The notes beneath the pieces were generated by a model. The model saw only the letters and a program-made list of their open reading frames with translations, did no database searches and was not told the DNA's origin. Shown one piece after another: positions 26,044 through 35,956 of a stretch of DNA of 64,000 nt; positions within the stretch are counted from its first letter, which is position 1; the number at the start of each line of letters is the position of its first letter. Source of the stretch: Obelidium mucronatum (taxonomy: Eukaryota; Chytridiomycota; Chytridiomycetes; Chytridiales; Chytriomycetaceae); assembly GCA_025765595.1 (NCBI GenBank), contig JAIVFH010000009.1, positions 434,001-498,000 of the forward strand, in the 5' to 3' direction. A program made the position numbers and the translations under genes.

Positions 26044-26132
26044 TGTGTTCATAATATCCACGATTCCTTTTGTGTCCACTGACTTTCTTCTCGTACTTCG
26101 TCAGCTCAAGTTGTTTTTTCATGTATCTTTTC

Positions 26133-26180
26133 GGGCTTGTCGCGGCTTGAACCAATTCACAAAAAACCAAGCCTTAGCCA
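26133..26180 (+). promoter_or_regulatory. GGCTTGA promoter motif upstream of receptor copy 1
   Basis: Two GGCTTG words at 26134-26139 and 26144-26149, then an A-rich spacer and the inverse CAAGCC at about 26168-26173, so the second word can form a short hairpin. The ATG follows at 26199. The same arrangement precedes copy 2, and GGCTTGA words precede copies 3 and 4. Confidence 0.55.
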
Positions 26181-26198
26181 CTCCACACTCGCAAAACT

Positions 26199-28211
26199 AT
26201 GAACTACGGAAGCGCGTTGGCCGCAATGGTCGCAGTGTTTTTAGCGATCAGCGTGTCAGCTAGGAGCACTCTTGACCTCGGATCGCCGTGCTCAATGACA
26301 CCAGCAACGAAAGCCTGTTGGCCTCCAGTGCCGCAGCGATCTTCAGTGTATTCGCGGTCGTTGTGCTGCTCCGTTACTTCCCGGGGGAAGACTTCAGATC
26401 AGTCCAAACTTCAACTACGATTGCTCCAACTATGGATCGCCGTGCGTGGGCCAAGTCAACCCCACCATTCTGATGTGCGTCAGAATGCCAAACAACTCTA
26501 CAGGCCGTTGCATTAGCTCGGGACCAGGCATCGCCTTTGTTAACCAAGCTTGTGATAACATTGCGAATGTTTGTAGGTTTGGACTACGATGCATTAACTC
26601 CTATTGCCAAGGCAACTTTGTTGCTACGGGAAGTCCTTGTGATGTGCCACCATCCGGGGAAACGTTTATAAGTCGCTGCGAGGCTAGTGATACCTGTCTC
26701 TATCCCTCCTACGTCACGGCCGCCACTGACTTTTCCACGTATGAACCGTCGAGTGGGGTTTGTGTTCCCAGTGCGTTACCGCTTCCAATGCCGGTTCCAG
26801 CGGGATCCCCGCCATCTTGCGTCGAATGACGTGAATGGAGTTTGCCTTGGCCTCCAATTGTGTTTTTCACGGTTCAACGCGGTAGAACCCGTGTACAAGT
26901 GTGTTGGGACACCTGTTGCAAGTGAATGAAATGGTCCTCGCAACTGGGTCCCCGAAACGCAATCCCTTTCCATCCAGCAATGTAGGGACCGGACAAGTTT
27001 GCGATAATGTTCCGTATGCCATAAGTCGCTGTGGAGCCACCGACTTTTGTCTCTACACTGCTTCCAACAGCCAAAACAAGTCCGCTGTATGTACGCCTAT
27101 GTCAGCCAAAGGATCTCTCCCCCCTCAAATCACCAGTTTGGATTCCAGCAAGCCCACTTGTGTGCAAGATACTGGAAACGTGTGTCAAGGGTTCTGGATT
27201 TGTTACATTGGGAATAATGGAATGGAGCCGGTTTACTACTGTGATGGTGAAATCGACAACTCTAATGGGTTTTCAAACTATATTGGGTGGAATCATCCGC
27301 GCGAGGTTAAGTTGGTTGTGGGTGGGGTAAATACTACGGCCCCGTTAACTGGAGATGAGGGATCGCAAAATGTTGGGTTGATTGCTGGTATTGCTGTAGC
27401 AGCAGCTTTGATTCTTGCTGGTTTAGGATACTACTACTGGCGTTTGAAAGGCGGCAAGGACACAGACAGTATATCGGACGCTTCAAAACTTTCCCTCAAG
27501 TCAAGTAAAACGGTGGAATCTGCCTGTCCTCCAAATCAAACCGCGTCGAATCTTTATTCTGCTCACGCTTTGACCAGCCACGTCTTTCAAAAAGATGCGA
27601 CTGACGTGGAATCGTCAAACAACTCTACCGAGTATATTTCGGTATCATTCAACCAAAACCAGGAAGATTTGATTTCAACTGCTTCTCCGTCCAACCCAAA
27701 ATCCAACGCCGACCTTCCTGGCACTCCCACAACACCGGCAGCTCCGATTTCTGCCGTTTCTGCGGTTTCCATTTCTATCCCTTCAATTCCAATGCCGGGT
27801 GCTCCGGGTGCTCCTCCAAAATTATCGTCAGCAATTGGCACAACTCCCGCGCTTTCTCAAAACGAGCCGCCTGGAAACGCTCGCGCGTCAATGATTTCGA
27901 ATCCGACCGCTTCCACCACCGCTCGGTTGTCACTGATATCTTCTACTGGTAGTAGCGCGGTGGGTAGCGATACCTTAACTACCTCTACCGCCAACAACCC
28001 CAGATTCTCTGCCAACATCAACGTGCACTCTGTTCCAGGCTTCTACCGCTCGCTTCAAGACTATACTAGTGATGTGGATGGAGAATTGTCCTATACGGTG
28101 GATTCGCGTGTATACGTCACATCGAAGCCAGATGCGGAAGGATGGTGTAATGCGTTGATCGGATCTAGTGCGGGAAGAGTCCATTCGTCTTGTTTGGGAC
28201 CTATTGGGTGA
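26199..28211 (+). CDS. Cysteine-rich single-pass receptor with cytoplasmic SH3 domain, copy 1
   Basis: Type I membrane protein. The signal peptide (MNYGSALAAMVAVFLAISVS) is followed by a cysteine-rich ectodomain made of a 16-cysteine module plus a repeat of its last eight cysteines (ending NGMEPVYYCDGEID). Then come a membrane helix (GLIAGIAVAAALILAGLGYY), a Ser/Thr/Pro-rich cytoplasmic linker with runs such as PGAPGAPP, and an SH3 domain at the very end (VPGFYRSLQDYTS, VDSRVYVTSKPDAEGWCNAL). The SH3 lacks the usual second Trp and the PxxY ligand residues. Three one-base insertions interrupt the ectodomain frame at about 26312, 26826 and 26910; the nearly identical copy 2 shows where they are. 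No introns. Confidence 0.8.
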
Positions 28212-28414
28212 ACTTAAAGAATTAAAAGATACCACAGATATGCGAAATAGAGGGGGGGTCCGCTGTAAACAGTTTATAGATAAACTTCACCACATTTGAA
28301 TTATGAACGACACGGTCAAAATCACAAAGTAAGCTCTATTGTGGAAGATTGGTATTTGGCTACCACTTTGTTGACACTGTGCTTACGTCCAGTGTTGTAG
28401 AGATGAGAATTTAT

Positions 28415-28455
28415 GGGCTTGACGGGCTTGAATCAATTCACACAAAAAACAAGCC
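28415..28455 (+). promoter_or_regulatory. GGCTTGA promoter motif upstream of receptor copy 2
   Basis: Two GGGCTTGA words, at 28415-28422 and 28424-28431, followed by the same CAATTCACA/A-rich spacer as in copy 1 and an inverse CAAGCC near 28450. The ATG is at 28480, about 50 bases after the second word. The long match with copy 1 shows that the duplication included the promoter. Confidence 0.55.
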
Positions 28456-28479
28456 TCGTAACTCCACACTTCCAAAAGT

Positions 28480-30448
28480 ATGAACTACAGAAGCGCATTG
28501 ATCGCCATAGCAGCGTACTTTGTGATTAACGTGGCCGGAAGGAGCACTCTGGACCTCGGATCGCCGTGCTCAATGACTCCGGCAGCGAACCCTGTCGGCC
28601 TCCGGTGCCGCAGTGATCTTCAGTGTAAACGCGGTCGTTGTACTGTTCCGGAACCTCCAATTGTATTTGGAACCCCTTTTCCATCAGACTTCAGTTATGA
28701 CTGCACCAACTATGGATCGCTGTGTGTGGGCCAACCAGATCCCCTATTACTGGCAGTTGATGTGTGTCAGGATGCCAAACAACTCTACGGGTCGCTGCAT
28801 TCGTTCAGGACCAGGTATTTCACGTATAGGGCAACGTTGCGATGGCATTGCAAATGTTTGTGAGTTTGGACTGCAATGCGTTGAGTCCGTCTGCGAAGGC
28901 AACGCTGTTTCTATAGGAAGCGCTTGCAATGTACCACTATCCGAGGAAGCGCTGACAAGCCACTGTATGTCGGATGAAATTTGTCTCTTTCCCTCCTACA
29001 TCACTGCCGCTCTCGACTTTTCAACGAATGATTTTTTGAGTGGCGTTTGTGTTTCCAGCCCATCGACGCTTCCAGCGCAAGTTCCTCTCACAACATCCGC
29101 TCCATCATGCATTGACGATACGATTGGAATTTGTCTTGGTCTTCAACTATGCTTCGCTGGTGTCAATTCGGTGGAACCCCTGTACCGTTGTGTTGGACAC
29201 CTTTTGCAACTGAATGAGACGGTCGTTGCTATAGGTTACCCGAAACGTAATCAATTCCCATCAAGCATTGGTATTACGGGTCGAATTTGCGATAACGCTC
29301 CATTCACCATGGGTCGGTGCGGACCAAGCGACTTTTGTCTCTATCATGCTTCTAGTGCTCCAAACTTACCTGCAATATGTACGCGTTTACCAACCAAAGT
29401 ATCTCTTCCCCCTCAAATCACCAGTTTGGATTCCAGCAAGCCCACTTGTGTGCAAGATACCAGTAACTTGTGTAAAGGGTTCTGGATTTGTTACATTGGG
29501 AACAATGGAATAGAGCCGGTTTACTACTGTGATGGCGAAATTGACGATTCAAACGGATTTTCAAATTATATTGGGTGGAGTCATCTGCGCGAAGTTACCA
29601 AGTTGGTTGTGGATGGTGTGGCCAACAGTACGACGCCTCGTCTGAATTCAGTGGAAGATGGGGGGCCGCAAAATGTTGGGTTGATTGCGGGTATTTCTGT
29701 AGCAGCAGCTTTGATTCTTGCTGTGTTAGGATACTGCTTCTACTACCGGTTGAACGTCGGCAAAAATCCTTACAATTCATCAGATGGAACGTCAATTATC
29801 TCCCTCAAGTCAAGCAAAACAGTAGATTCTGTGCATAAACCAAATCAATCTGTGTCGAATCTTCCTCCTTCTTACGCCTTTAACGATGCCTTTCAATACG
29901 ACACAATCGAGGGATCCGTTAAATCTAATGAGTATCTTTCGAATCCAGAATCATTGAATCACCACAACACAGATGCTGTTGCATCTTCTTCTTGGACTCC
30001 AAATGCCAATACTGACTACAGTCTCCTACTTACCCCCACAGCACCGAAAGCTCCAGCTTCTTTCATTTCAATCCCTTCAATCCCAACAACTCTATTCTCC
30101 ACTGGCGGTGACAGTGGCGCAGCTAGCGATACCACCACAACCACAACCGCGTCTACCAATATCCCCAAATTCTCTGCCAACACCAACGTGCACTCTGTTC
30201 CAGGCTTCTACCGCTCGCTTCAAGACTATACAAGTAATATCCATGGGGAGTTATCGTATACGGTGGATTCGCGTGTATATGTCACATCAAAGCCAGATGC
30301 GGAAGGGTGGTGTCATGCGTTGATTGGAGCAAGTGCTGGAAGAGTCCATTCGTCCTGTTTGGGGACCTATTGGATAAACTTGAAGAAGAAATCGAAATAT
30401 AACAGATGTGCCATAGAGAGGGGAATCGTGTGGATTCCTTGTTTATAA
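28480..30448 (+). CDS. Cysteine-rich single-pass receptor with cytoplasmic SH3 domain, copy 2
   Basis: Tandem duplicate of copy 1 with the same parts: signal peptide (MNYRSALIAIAAYFVINVAG), 16-cysteine module, eight-cysteine half-module, membrane helix (GLIAGISVAAALILAVLGYC), Ser/Pro-rich linker and C-terminal SH3. One extra base near 28760 shifts the frame before MCVRMPNNSTGRC. Another extra G at about 30362 removes the normal end (copies 1, 3 and 4 all end GPIG) and lets the frame run on for about 28 more residues to 30448. If this G is an error, the true stop is near 30375. No introns. Ligand and partner unknown. Confidence 0.8.
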
Positions 30449-30923
30449 ATACAAAAAAGAGAAATGTCAATTAAAAGGTACTTTTAATAAGCTGCGATAT
30501 GATATTTGTTAATATTACTCATCCTTGGTTTCATTCTGTAATAAAATTATCAGAGACTGTTGTCAGGGTGACGAGTGAGAATGCACGATGGACTGGTTCC
30601 TTTCCAGAGTGCTCCGTCGAAGTTGCATGTGAATGTCTTAAATTGAGGTGGAGAGCAGTGCTCATGTGTCCCCCTTGCGGTTTTCTCTGCGGTTTCAAGA
30701 ATAGGGTGGTTCTCTTTATCATTCCTAGGATGCAGGATGAATAAACCAACTTCCAATTGTAGATTTAAAAAAAATCAACAGCTATATATAATTTTTCTAT
30801 TTGGAAGAGAGAAAACTTGTCTAAGATAGTTTCCAAACAAAATTCGTTCATAACACACCATACAACATCCTTCCAAAATCATCCCAACAAAAAAAAGTAA
30901 AAAAAGGACAAAAAAAAATACAT
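30449..30923. other. Intergenic between converging receptor genes
   Basis: About 475 AT-rich bases at the tail-to-tail junction of copies 2 and 3. Short open frames here have no coding character. Runs of A near 30890-30920 mark the 3' end of copy 3. No repeat or RNA gene seen. Confidence 0.5.
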
Positions 30924-32636
30924 CTAACCAATCGGACCCAACTTGGAGTCATGAACGAGGCCATAACTCCCAGCAATCAAAGCATGACACCAGCCCTCAA
31001 CATCTGGCTTGGAAGTAACGTACACCCTTGCATCTTTGGGATATGACAATTCATCCTCAATTTCGCTTCTAAATTCCTCCAATGTGCGATAAAATCCTGG
31101 CACTGATTGAACATTCCATGTTGCTTCCTTCGGCTTTTCGAACCGTGAGTTTCTTATAGCGGATTCAATGCCGCTGGGCGACAACGGAGCAGAAACCACG
31201 GAATCTCGAATACCCGTAGTGGCTGAGGTGGTCACGCTGGGTGGTGGTGGTTCTAGCATATGGAGAGAAATCGACGCGTCAAACGCTTTCTCGTCGATGA
31301 TACTTCCTGCAACCGCTGTGGTAGAATCGAAATTTTTCAGGTTGGCTCGTTTCTTTGCCAATATACTGATGGTGAGACCGATTCCGGCGGCCAAGAGGAC
31401 ACCAACAGCAACTCCGGCAATCATGCCAACATCGGGTCCACTGGATTGGCTCGATGTGCTTGCTGATTCATTGATAGTAGAAGGAGTGGTGCTGAGGACT
31501 CCAAACACAGTACCAAACGGATTATGCCAAGCGATAAAGTTGGGAGATCCTTTGGAGTAGTCGATTTGACCATCGCAGTAATACACCGATTCGAATCCAT
31601 TGTTTCCGATAAAGCAAATCCAGAGTCCGCTGCACGTTTCTCTGGTGTTTGAGTCTGGAATACATGATGGATTGTTGCTGTTTGTGCTTGTCACTTTTGG
31701 TGGTAGATTCGCTGGCCTCTTTGTGCAAACTGCAGGAGCCGTTTGGTTGGCTGGGGCTGGTGGATATAAGCAAATATCACCTGCGGCACAACGGCCGACC
31801 GCTTCGGGGAAGTTATCACAAACACCTCCCGTAGAGACAGTTGGAACGGTAAAGTTTGAAGTTCCCACGTTAATGTTATCAGTGATATTCAGCTCGTTGT
31901 TTGTTTGAATCAAGCTGCCATCGCAAGCAAACAAGCCTTCTACACTGGTTTCTTGTAAATAACAGAGCCCTAACCCGAGACAGATTCCTGAGGGGTCCGG
32001 GATGCATGATCGGATCGTTAGTGGAACCTTTGGTGGCCTTGGGGCACATTTGGAATAGGCGACTGTTGGGTTACTTGCAATAGTTAGGATTTTCCGAGCA
32101 CTACCAAGAGTTGGGCTAGTTGACGTTACTGCAGCCACAAGACAGATATCGGTTGTTTTGCAGACAGTCAAGATTCCAGCAACGGTTGAGTTACAGATAC
32201 TGCCCGTTTCAACCACTTTTCCGCGACACACCCCAGCGATACACTGCAGCCCCTTCTGACAAACGTTTAAAATATTGTCACACCTTTGATTGATGGAGGC
32301 AATTCCATCTCCTGACGCAATGCAGCGGCCAAAATCATCCGTTGGGTTCTTGACACACATGAGCGTAGAGGGGGTCCCTTGATCAATACAGGGACTGGCA
32401 AAGTTTGAGCAAGTCGATGAAAAGTTTGGGCCCGGCGGAGTACTGGGTTCGACTACTGCTGGCACCATGACACAATAGCCGTCCTTGCAAGTTAGGAGCG
32501 GGTTTCCACATTGCCATCCCTTTCCAGTGTTTGAACATGAAGAGGCATACTCGAGGACACTACGTGCCATAGCAGCTTGAATCCCACACTGAGCTAAAAG
32601 TGCAACAAGGCACAGCGGCAACGTGTCTGGCTTCAT
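30924..32636 (-). CDS. Cysteine-rich single-pass receptor with cytoplasmic SH3 domain, copy 3
   Basis: Intact single-exon gene of 570 codons, the best reference for the family. Signal peptide about 1-24 (ending in AAMARS), then four extra cysteines (SSCSNTGKGWQCGNP), a 16-cysteine module from STCSNFASPC to GLFACDG, an eight-cysteine half-module from GGVCDNFPEAVGRC to SVYYCDG, a membrane helix at about 400-424 (GMIAGVAVGVLLAAGIGLTI) with a basic stop-transfer, a linker with EPPPPSV, and the SH3 domain at about 505-570 (VPGFYRTLEEF, DELSYPKDARVYVTSKP). The SH3 ends GLVHDSKLGPIG where most SH3 domains have a PxxY pocket. Likely a surface receptor or adhesin coupled to cytoplasmic partners; the function is inferred. 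Confidence 0.88.
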   Translation of the reverse strand: MKPDTLPLCLVALLAQCGIQAAMARSVLEYASSCSNTGKGWQCGNPLLTCKDGYCVMVPAVVEPSTPPGPNFSSTCSNFASPCIDQGTPSTLMCVKNPTDDFGRCIASGDGIASINQRCDNILNVCQKGLQCIAGVCRGKVVETGSICNSTVAGILTVCKTTDICLVAAVTSTSPTLGSARKILTIASNPTVAYSKCAPRPPKVPLTIRSCIPDPSGICLGLGLCYLQETSVEGLFACDGSLIQTNNELNITDNINVGTSNFTVPTVSTGGVCDNFPEAVGRCAAGDICLYPPAPANQTAPAVCTKRPANLPPKVTSTNSNNPSCIPDSNTRETCSGLWICFIGNNGFESVYYCDGQIDYSKGSPNFIAWHNPFGTVFGVLSTTPSTINESASTSSQSSGPDVGMIAGVAVGVLLAAGIGLTISILAKKRANLKNFDSTTAVAGSIIDEKAFDASISLHMLEPPPPSVTTSATTGIRDSVVSAPLSPSGIESAIRNSRFEKPKEATWNVQSVPGFYRTLEEFRSEIEDELSYPKDARVYVTSKPDVEGWCHALIAGSYGLVHDSKLGPIG

Positions 32637-32666
32637 CCCAATTCAAAGCAGGAAATTTTTTTAATA

Positions 32667-32686
32667 GGTCAAGCCTGGGTCAAGCC
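32667..32686 (-). promoter_or_regulatory. Direct repeat GGCTTGACC upstream of receptor copy 3
   Basis: On the minus strand GGCTTGACC occurs twice with a two-base spacer, about 30 bases before the start of copy 3. It matches the paired GGCTTGA words of copies 1 and 2, although these promoters are otherwise diverged. Confidence 0.55.
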
Positions 32687-32831
32687 ATGGAGGATTTGCA
32701 AAATATTCCAATTTACTTTGCATTTAACACTCCACAAAAAAAAATTAGCAAGAACCATAACAAGAACAAGAACACCAACAAATATAGCTCTAATAAAAGG
32801 AGGGGAATCTTTAACCAACACGTCCGCCCCA

Positions 32832-32970
32832 ATTTCCCAGCAACGAGAGCACCCATTGACAAAACATACATGTGAAAATCCTTTTTGAATAACAGCGCAT
32901 CTTCTGTTGATCTAATGTGTTCAGCTGTAGAACCCAGGAATGAAAATGACATTGCAGACGCATTGTCACT
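32832..32970 (-). pseudogene. Decayed SH3-domain fragment (relic A)
   Basis: Minus-strand text reads STEDALLFKKDFHMYV, matching the SH3 segment EDELSYPKDARVYVTS of the receptors. It is closest to the relic at 35.4 kb (STEDELPFKKDSHIYF), and the DNA match extends about 130 bases. No membrane helix or ectodomain remains. It lies just upstream of copy 3, between the two minus-strand receptors. Confidence 0.6.
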
Positions 32971-33193
32971 TTTAGATTGTTTTTTTTGATGAGATGACAA
33001 AAGAAGACAAAATCGAAAATCAAAAGCAGGAACTTTTGTAACCAACGGGTTGCCAACGGGTCAGTGTCGTAAATCTCTTAAAAATATCAAGAGAAGTCAC
33101 AGTTTTAAATGTTCCAGAGTCTATCAAAGTCCAACCGCCTTATCTTTTTACCCTAGATTTGGTAGGGCTCAACGATTGCATTTGGTGCTACTC

Positions 33194-33216
33194 AAAAAAA
33201 AAAAAAAAAAAAAAAA
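33194..33216. repeat. Poly-A run of about 23
   Basis: A run of about 23 A between receptor copies 3 and 4. The length in an assembly is unreliable. It could be a retroposition tail or simple slippage; nothing adjacent supports an element. Confidence 0.7.
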
Positions 33217-33373
33217 GAACGTTCCAAATTAGAAACAGCTGCTGGATATTGAACTACTCGATTTATTAAAAGAGAATCCATCTCTTTATGATACTCTCTA
33301 AATTGACCATAGAACATGCTTACCCAGCAAAAAACCGTCAAAGAAAAAAAAGAGTGCCTTCTCTGATCAAAAT

Positions 33374-35023
33374 CTAACCAATAGGCCCCATTTTGGAATC
33401 ATGAACAAGTCCATAGCTCCCAGAAATCAAAGCATGACACCACCCCTCCGCATCTGGCTTAGACGTAACATACACCCTCGCATCTTTGGGATACGATAAT
33501 TCGTCCTCATTATCACTTTTGAATTCCTCCAAAGTGCGATAAAATCCTGGCACTGATTGAACGTTCCGTGCAACCTCTTTTGGTTTTTCGAAACGAGGTT
33601 TCACAACAACGGATTCGCTAGGTGGCAAGGGAATGGAATCTTGACTTGTTCCGAGCGCGCTGGTTGCAGTGGTGGTGGCAGCGTATGTAGGAGACATTGA
33701 AGAATCAAAAGGTTTTTCGTCGCCAACGGTGGCGGCAGCCGATACGGAATTGTTTAGGCTGGATCGCTTCTTTTTCGAATACAGCACACCGCCGATAACG
33801 AGTCCGATAATCACGAGGGCGCCAACGGCAATACCTGCAATCATGCCCGTGTTAGAAGTCCTGGATCCGTCAGAATTAGTTGACGATTCAATTGTAGTGG
33901 AAGTGTTGCTGACGCCAAACACGGCACCAAATGGATTATGCCACGCAATAAAGTTGGGAGATCCTTTCGAGTAGTCGATTTGACCATCGCAGTAGTACAC
34001 CGATTCGAAGCCATTGTTTCCAATAAAACAGATCCAGAGTCCGCTGCACGTTTCTCTGGTGCTTGAGTCTGGAATACATGATGGGTTGCTGCTGTTGGTG
34101 CTTGTCACTTTTGGTGGTAGATTTACTGGTCGCTTTGTACACACTGCAGGAGCCGTTTGGTTGGCTGGGGCAGGCGGGTACAAGCAAATATCATCTGTAC
34201 CACAACGACCAATCCCTTCAGGGAATTTGTCGCAAACAATTCCCGTAGATACAGTTGGAACGGTAAAGTTTGACGTTCTCACGTTGATGTTTCCAGTTAC
34301 ATTAAGCTCGTTGTTTGTTTGAATCAGGTTGCCATCACAATAGTACAACACTTCGACACTGGTTTTTTCAACAAAACAAAACCCTAATCCAAGACAGATT
34401 CCTGATGGGTCTGGGATACATGAGCGGGATTGTGGGACTTTGGGTGGCATTGGGGCACATTTTGCGTATGTTGGAGTTGGGTCGCTTCCAAGAGTTGGAC
34501 TGGTTGTCGTACCTGCAGCCACAAGACAGATATCGGTTGTTTTGCAGACAGTCAAGATTCCAGCAACGGTTGAGTTACAGATACTGCCCGTTTCAACCAC
34601 TTTTCCGCGACATACCCCAGCAATACACTGCAGCCCTTTCTGACAGACATTCTCGACGTTGTCGCACCTTTGATCAATGGAGGCGATTCCAGTGCCTGAT
34701 GCAATGCAGCGGCCGATACCGTCAGCAGGGTTCTTAACGCACATGAGTGTTGCTGGAGTTCCTTGGTCGAGACAGGGACTGGCAAAGTTCGAGCAAGTCG
34801 AAGAAAAGCTTGGTCCTCGCGGGGTAGTTGGTTCGACTATTGCTGGCAACATGACACAGTAGCCGTCTTTGCATGTGAGAAGTGGGTTTCCGCATTGCCA
34901 ACCCTTTCCAGTCGGTGAACAGGACGAGGCATACTCGAGGACACTGCGTGCCATCACCGCTTGCATGCCACATAGAGCGACAAGTGCGACAAGGTGCAGC
35001 GGCATAGTGTCTTGTAACTTCAT
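33374..35023 (-). CDS. Cysteine-rich single-pass receptor with cytoplasmic SH3 domain, copy 4
   Basis: Intact single-exon gene of 549 codons, a close duplicate of copy 3. Signal peptide (LHLVALVALCGMQAVMARS), N-terminal SSCSPTGKGWQCGNP, the 16-cysteine module (STCSNFASPCLDQG to EVLYYCDG), the half-module (IVCDKFPEGIGRC to SVYYCDG), a membrane helix at about 390-412 (GMIAGIAVGALVIIGLVIGG), KKKRS stop-transfer, a short linker, and the SH3 domain ending SYGLVHDSKMGPIG. The linker is the fastest-changing part between copies; ectodomain and SH3 are well kept, which suggests selection on both ends. The start follows a TTCAAGCC (GGCTTGAA on the minus strand) by 25 bases. Confidence 0.88.
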   Translation of the reverse strand: MKLQDTMPLHLVALVALCGMQAVMARSVLEYASSCSPTGKGWQCGNPLLTCKDGYCVMLPAIVEPTTPRGPSFSSTCSNFASPCLDQGTPATLMCVKNPADGIGRCIASGTGIASIDQRCDNVENVCQKGLQCIAGVCRGKVVETGSICNSTVAGILTVCKTTDICLVAAGTTTSPTLGSDPTPTYAKCAPMPPKVPQSRSCIPDPSGICLGLGFCFVEKTSVEVLYYCDGNLIQTNNELNVTGNINVRTSNFTVPTVSTGIVCDKFPEGIGRCGTDDICLYPPAPANQTAPAVCTKRPVNLPPKVTSTNSSNPSCIPDSSTRETCSGLWICFIGNNGFESVYYCDGQIDYSKGSPNFIAWHNPFGAVFGVSNTSTTIESSTNSDGSRTSNTGMIAGIAVGALVIIGLVIGGVLYSKKKRSSLNNSVSAAATVGDEKPFDSSMSPTYAATTTATSALGTSQDSIPLPPSESVVVKPRFEKPKEVARNVQSVPGFYRTLEEFKSDNEDELSYPKDARVYVTSKPDAEGWCHALISGSYGLVHDSKMGPIG

Positions 35024-35047
35024 CCAAAAAAAGACAAAATTTATTTG

Positions 35048-35055
35048 TTCAAGCC
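35048..35055 (-). promoter_or_regulatory. Single GGCTTGAA motif upstream of receptor copy 4
   Basis: Read on the minus strand, GGCTTGAA lies 25 bases before the ATG of copy 4. Only one word is seen here, against two in the other three copies. Confidence 0.45.
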
Positions 35056-35139
35056 AGAGGTGGACCAGAGTTCTGAAAATTTTCCAATTTACTTTAACTC
35101 CGACACAACAAAGGAAACATGAGCCAATAGGTTAGGTCT

Positions 35140-35230
35140 GAGCTAAGTGAGCTTAGAGGGATGGATGTACAATCCTCGAGCTCCCGGCAACAAGCACTGT
35201 GACACCAAACCGTCCCCTCATCTTTATGGA
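35140..35230 (-). pseudogene. Decayed SH3 tail (relic C)
   Basis: On the minus strand, TGGTGTCACAGTGCT followed one frame over by LVAGSSRIVHPSL resembles the receptor SH3 end GWCHALIAGSYGLVHDSKL. One frame change is needed. It lies just upstream of copy 4 and probably is the end of another lost copy. Confidence 0.45.
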
Positions 35231-35337
35231 TTCGAAAATCTTTTTACACCATTTTTTAATGAGATGACTATATAAAGACTATATAACGATAACGATGAAA
35301 ACTTAAAAGAAAAGACGAAAGTAAAAAAAAGTTTTTT

Positions 35338-35500
35338 TCATCCAAGAATGCAATATCCCCGAGTAAGCGCATGACACCAACCGTCTCCATCCCGAAAATA
35401 TATGTGGGAATCCTTTTTGAACGGCAATTCGTCTTCTGTTGATGCACTGTGCTCCTCCAGGGAATGGTTTCTCGAACAGAAGTGACATCGCTGACGCGTT
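35338..35500 (-). pseudogene. Decayed SH3-domain fragment (relic B)
   Basis: The minus-strand frame reads STEDELPFKKDSHIYF then DGDGWCHALTRGYCILG and a stop, matching the receptor SH3 region DELSYPKDARVYV...EGWCHALISGSYG. Signal peptide, ectodomain and membrane helix are absent. Its upstream DNA also matches relic A, so both derive from one older duplication. Confidence 0.65.
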
Positions 35501-35596
35501 TGAATGCTCTCGCGTTGTTTGACATGCCTTACGCCGGTTCGCGTTATCCGATTCGGGATGTGGTACAATGACGGGGGTGGTGCCTCGCTGGTCTCA

Positions 35597-35889
35597 ATGG
35601 CGCCAAAAGATTTTCCGCCGCCTTTGGTGCTTTCAACAAAAGATTGGGCTACGATAGAGTTCTTATTTCGACATTGGGTGAAACTTCGTCATTGGATGAA
35701 ACCTTGACGCAGACGAGCGCCGGCGAGGCGCCCGGACAGACGCGCCCGCGCGTAGTCAAAGTCCGCAGAGCCGCTGCCGCAGCCAAGGAACGGCGCTGCG
35801 GGACGCTCGATGCCGACGCGATCGGGGCGAGGCAAAGAGCGGCGATCAACGGGGCGACGGCATTCGTGTTCTTGCTATTTTTTTGTTGA
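35597..35889 (+). CDS. Possible small gene in a GC-rich island, frame uncertain
   Basis: An ATG at 35597 (MAPKDFPPPLVLST) opens a short frame; one base over, the frame continues through GYDRVLISTLGETSSLDETL and a GC-rich, arginine/alanine-rich part (KVRRAAAAAKERRCGTLDAD) to end with a hydrophobic tail (TAFVFLLFFC) at 35889. Joined, this would be a small tail-anchored-like protein. GC content in 35710-35860 is far above the surroundings. No family recognised, and it may not be a gene. Confidence 0.3.
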
Positions 35890-35956
35890 ATGCTGGTGCC
35901 AAGGAACGGGCTTGACTGGTTTTTAATTCAAGTTCAAATTGAGAAAACAGAAAAAC

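Noticed and set aside
33194..33216. Poly-A run as the tail of a retrotransposed element
   Set aside because: No element, target-site duplication or processed gene lies before it.
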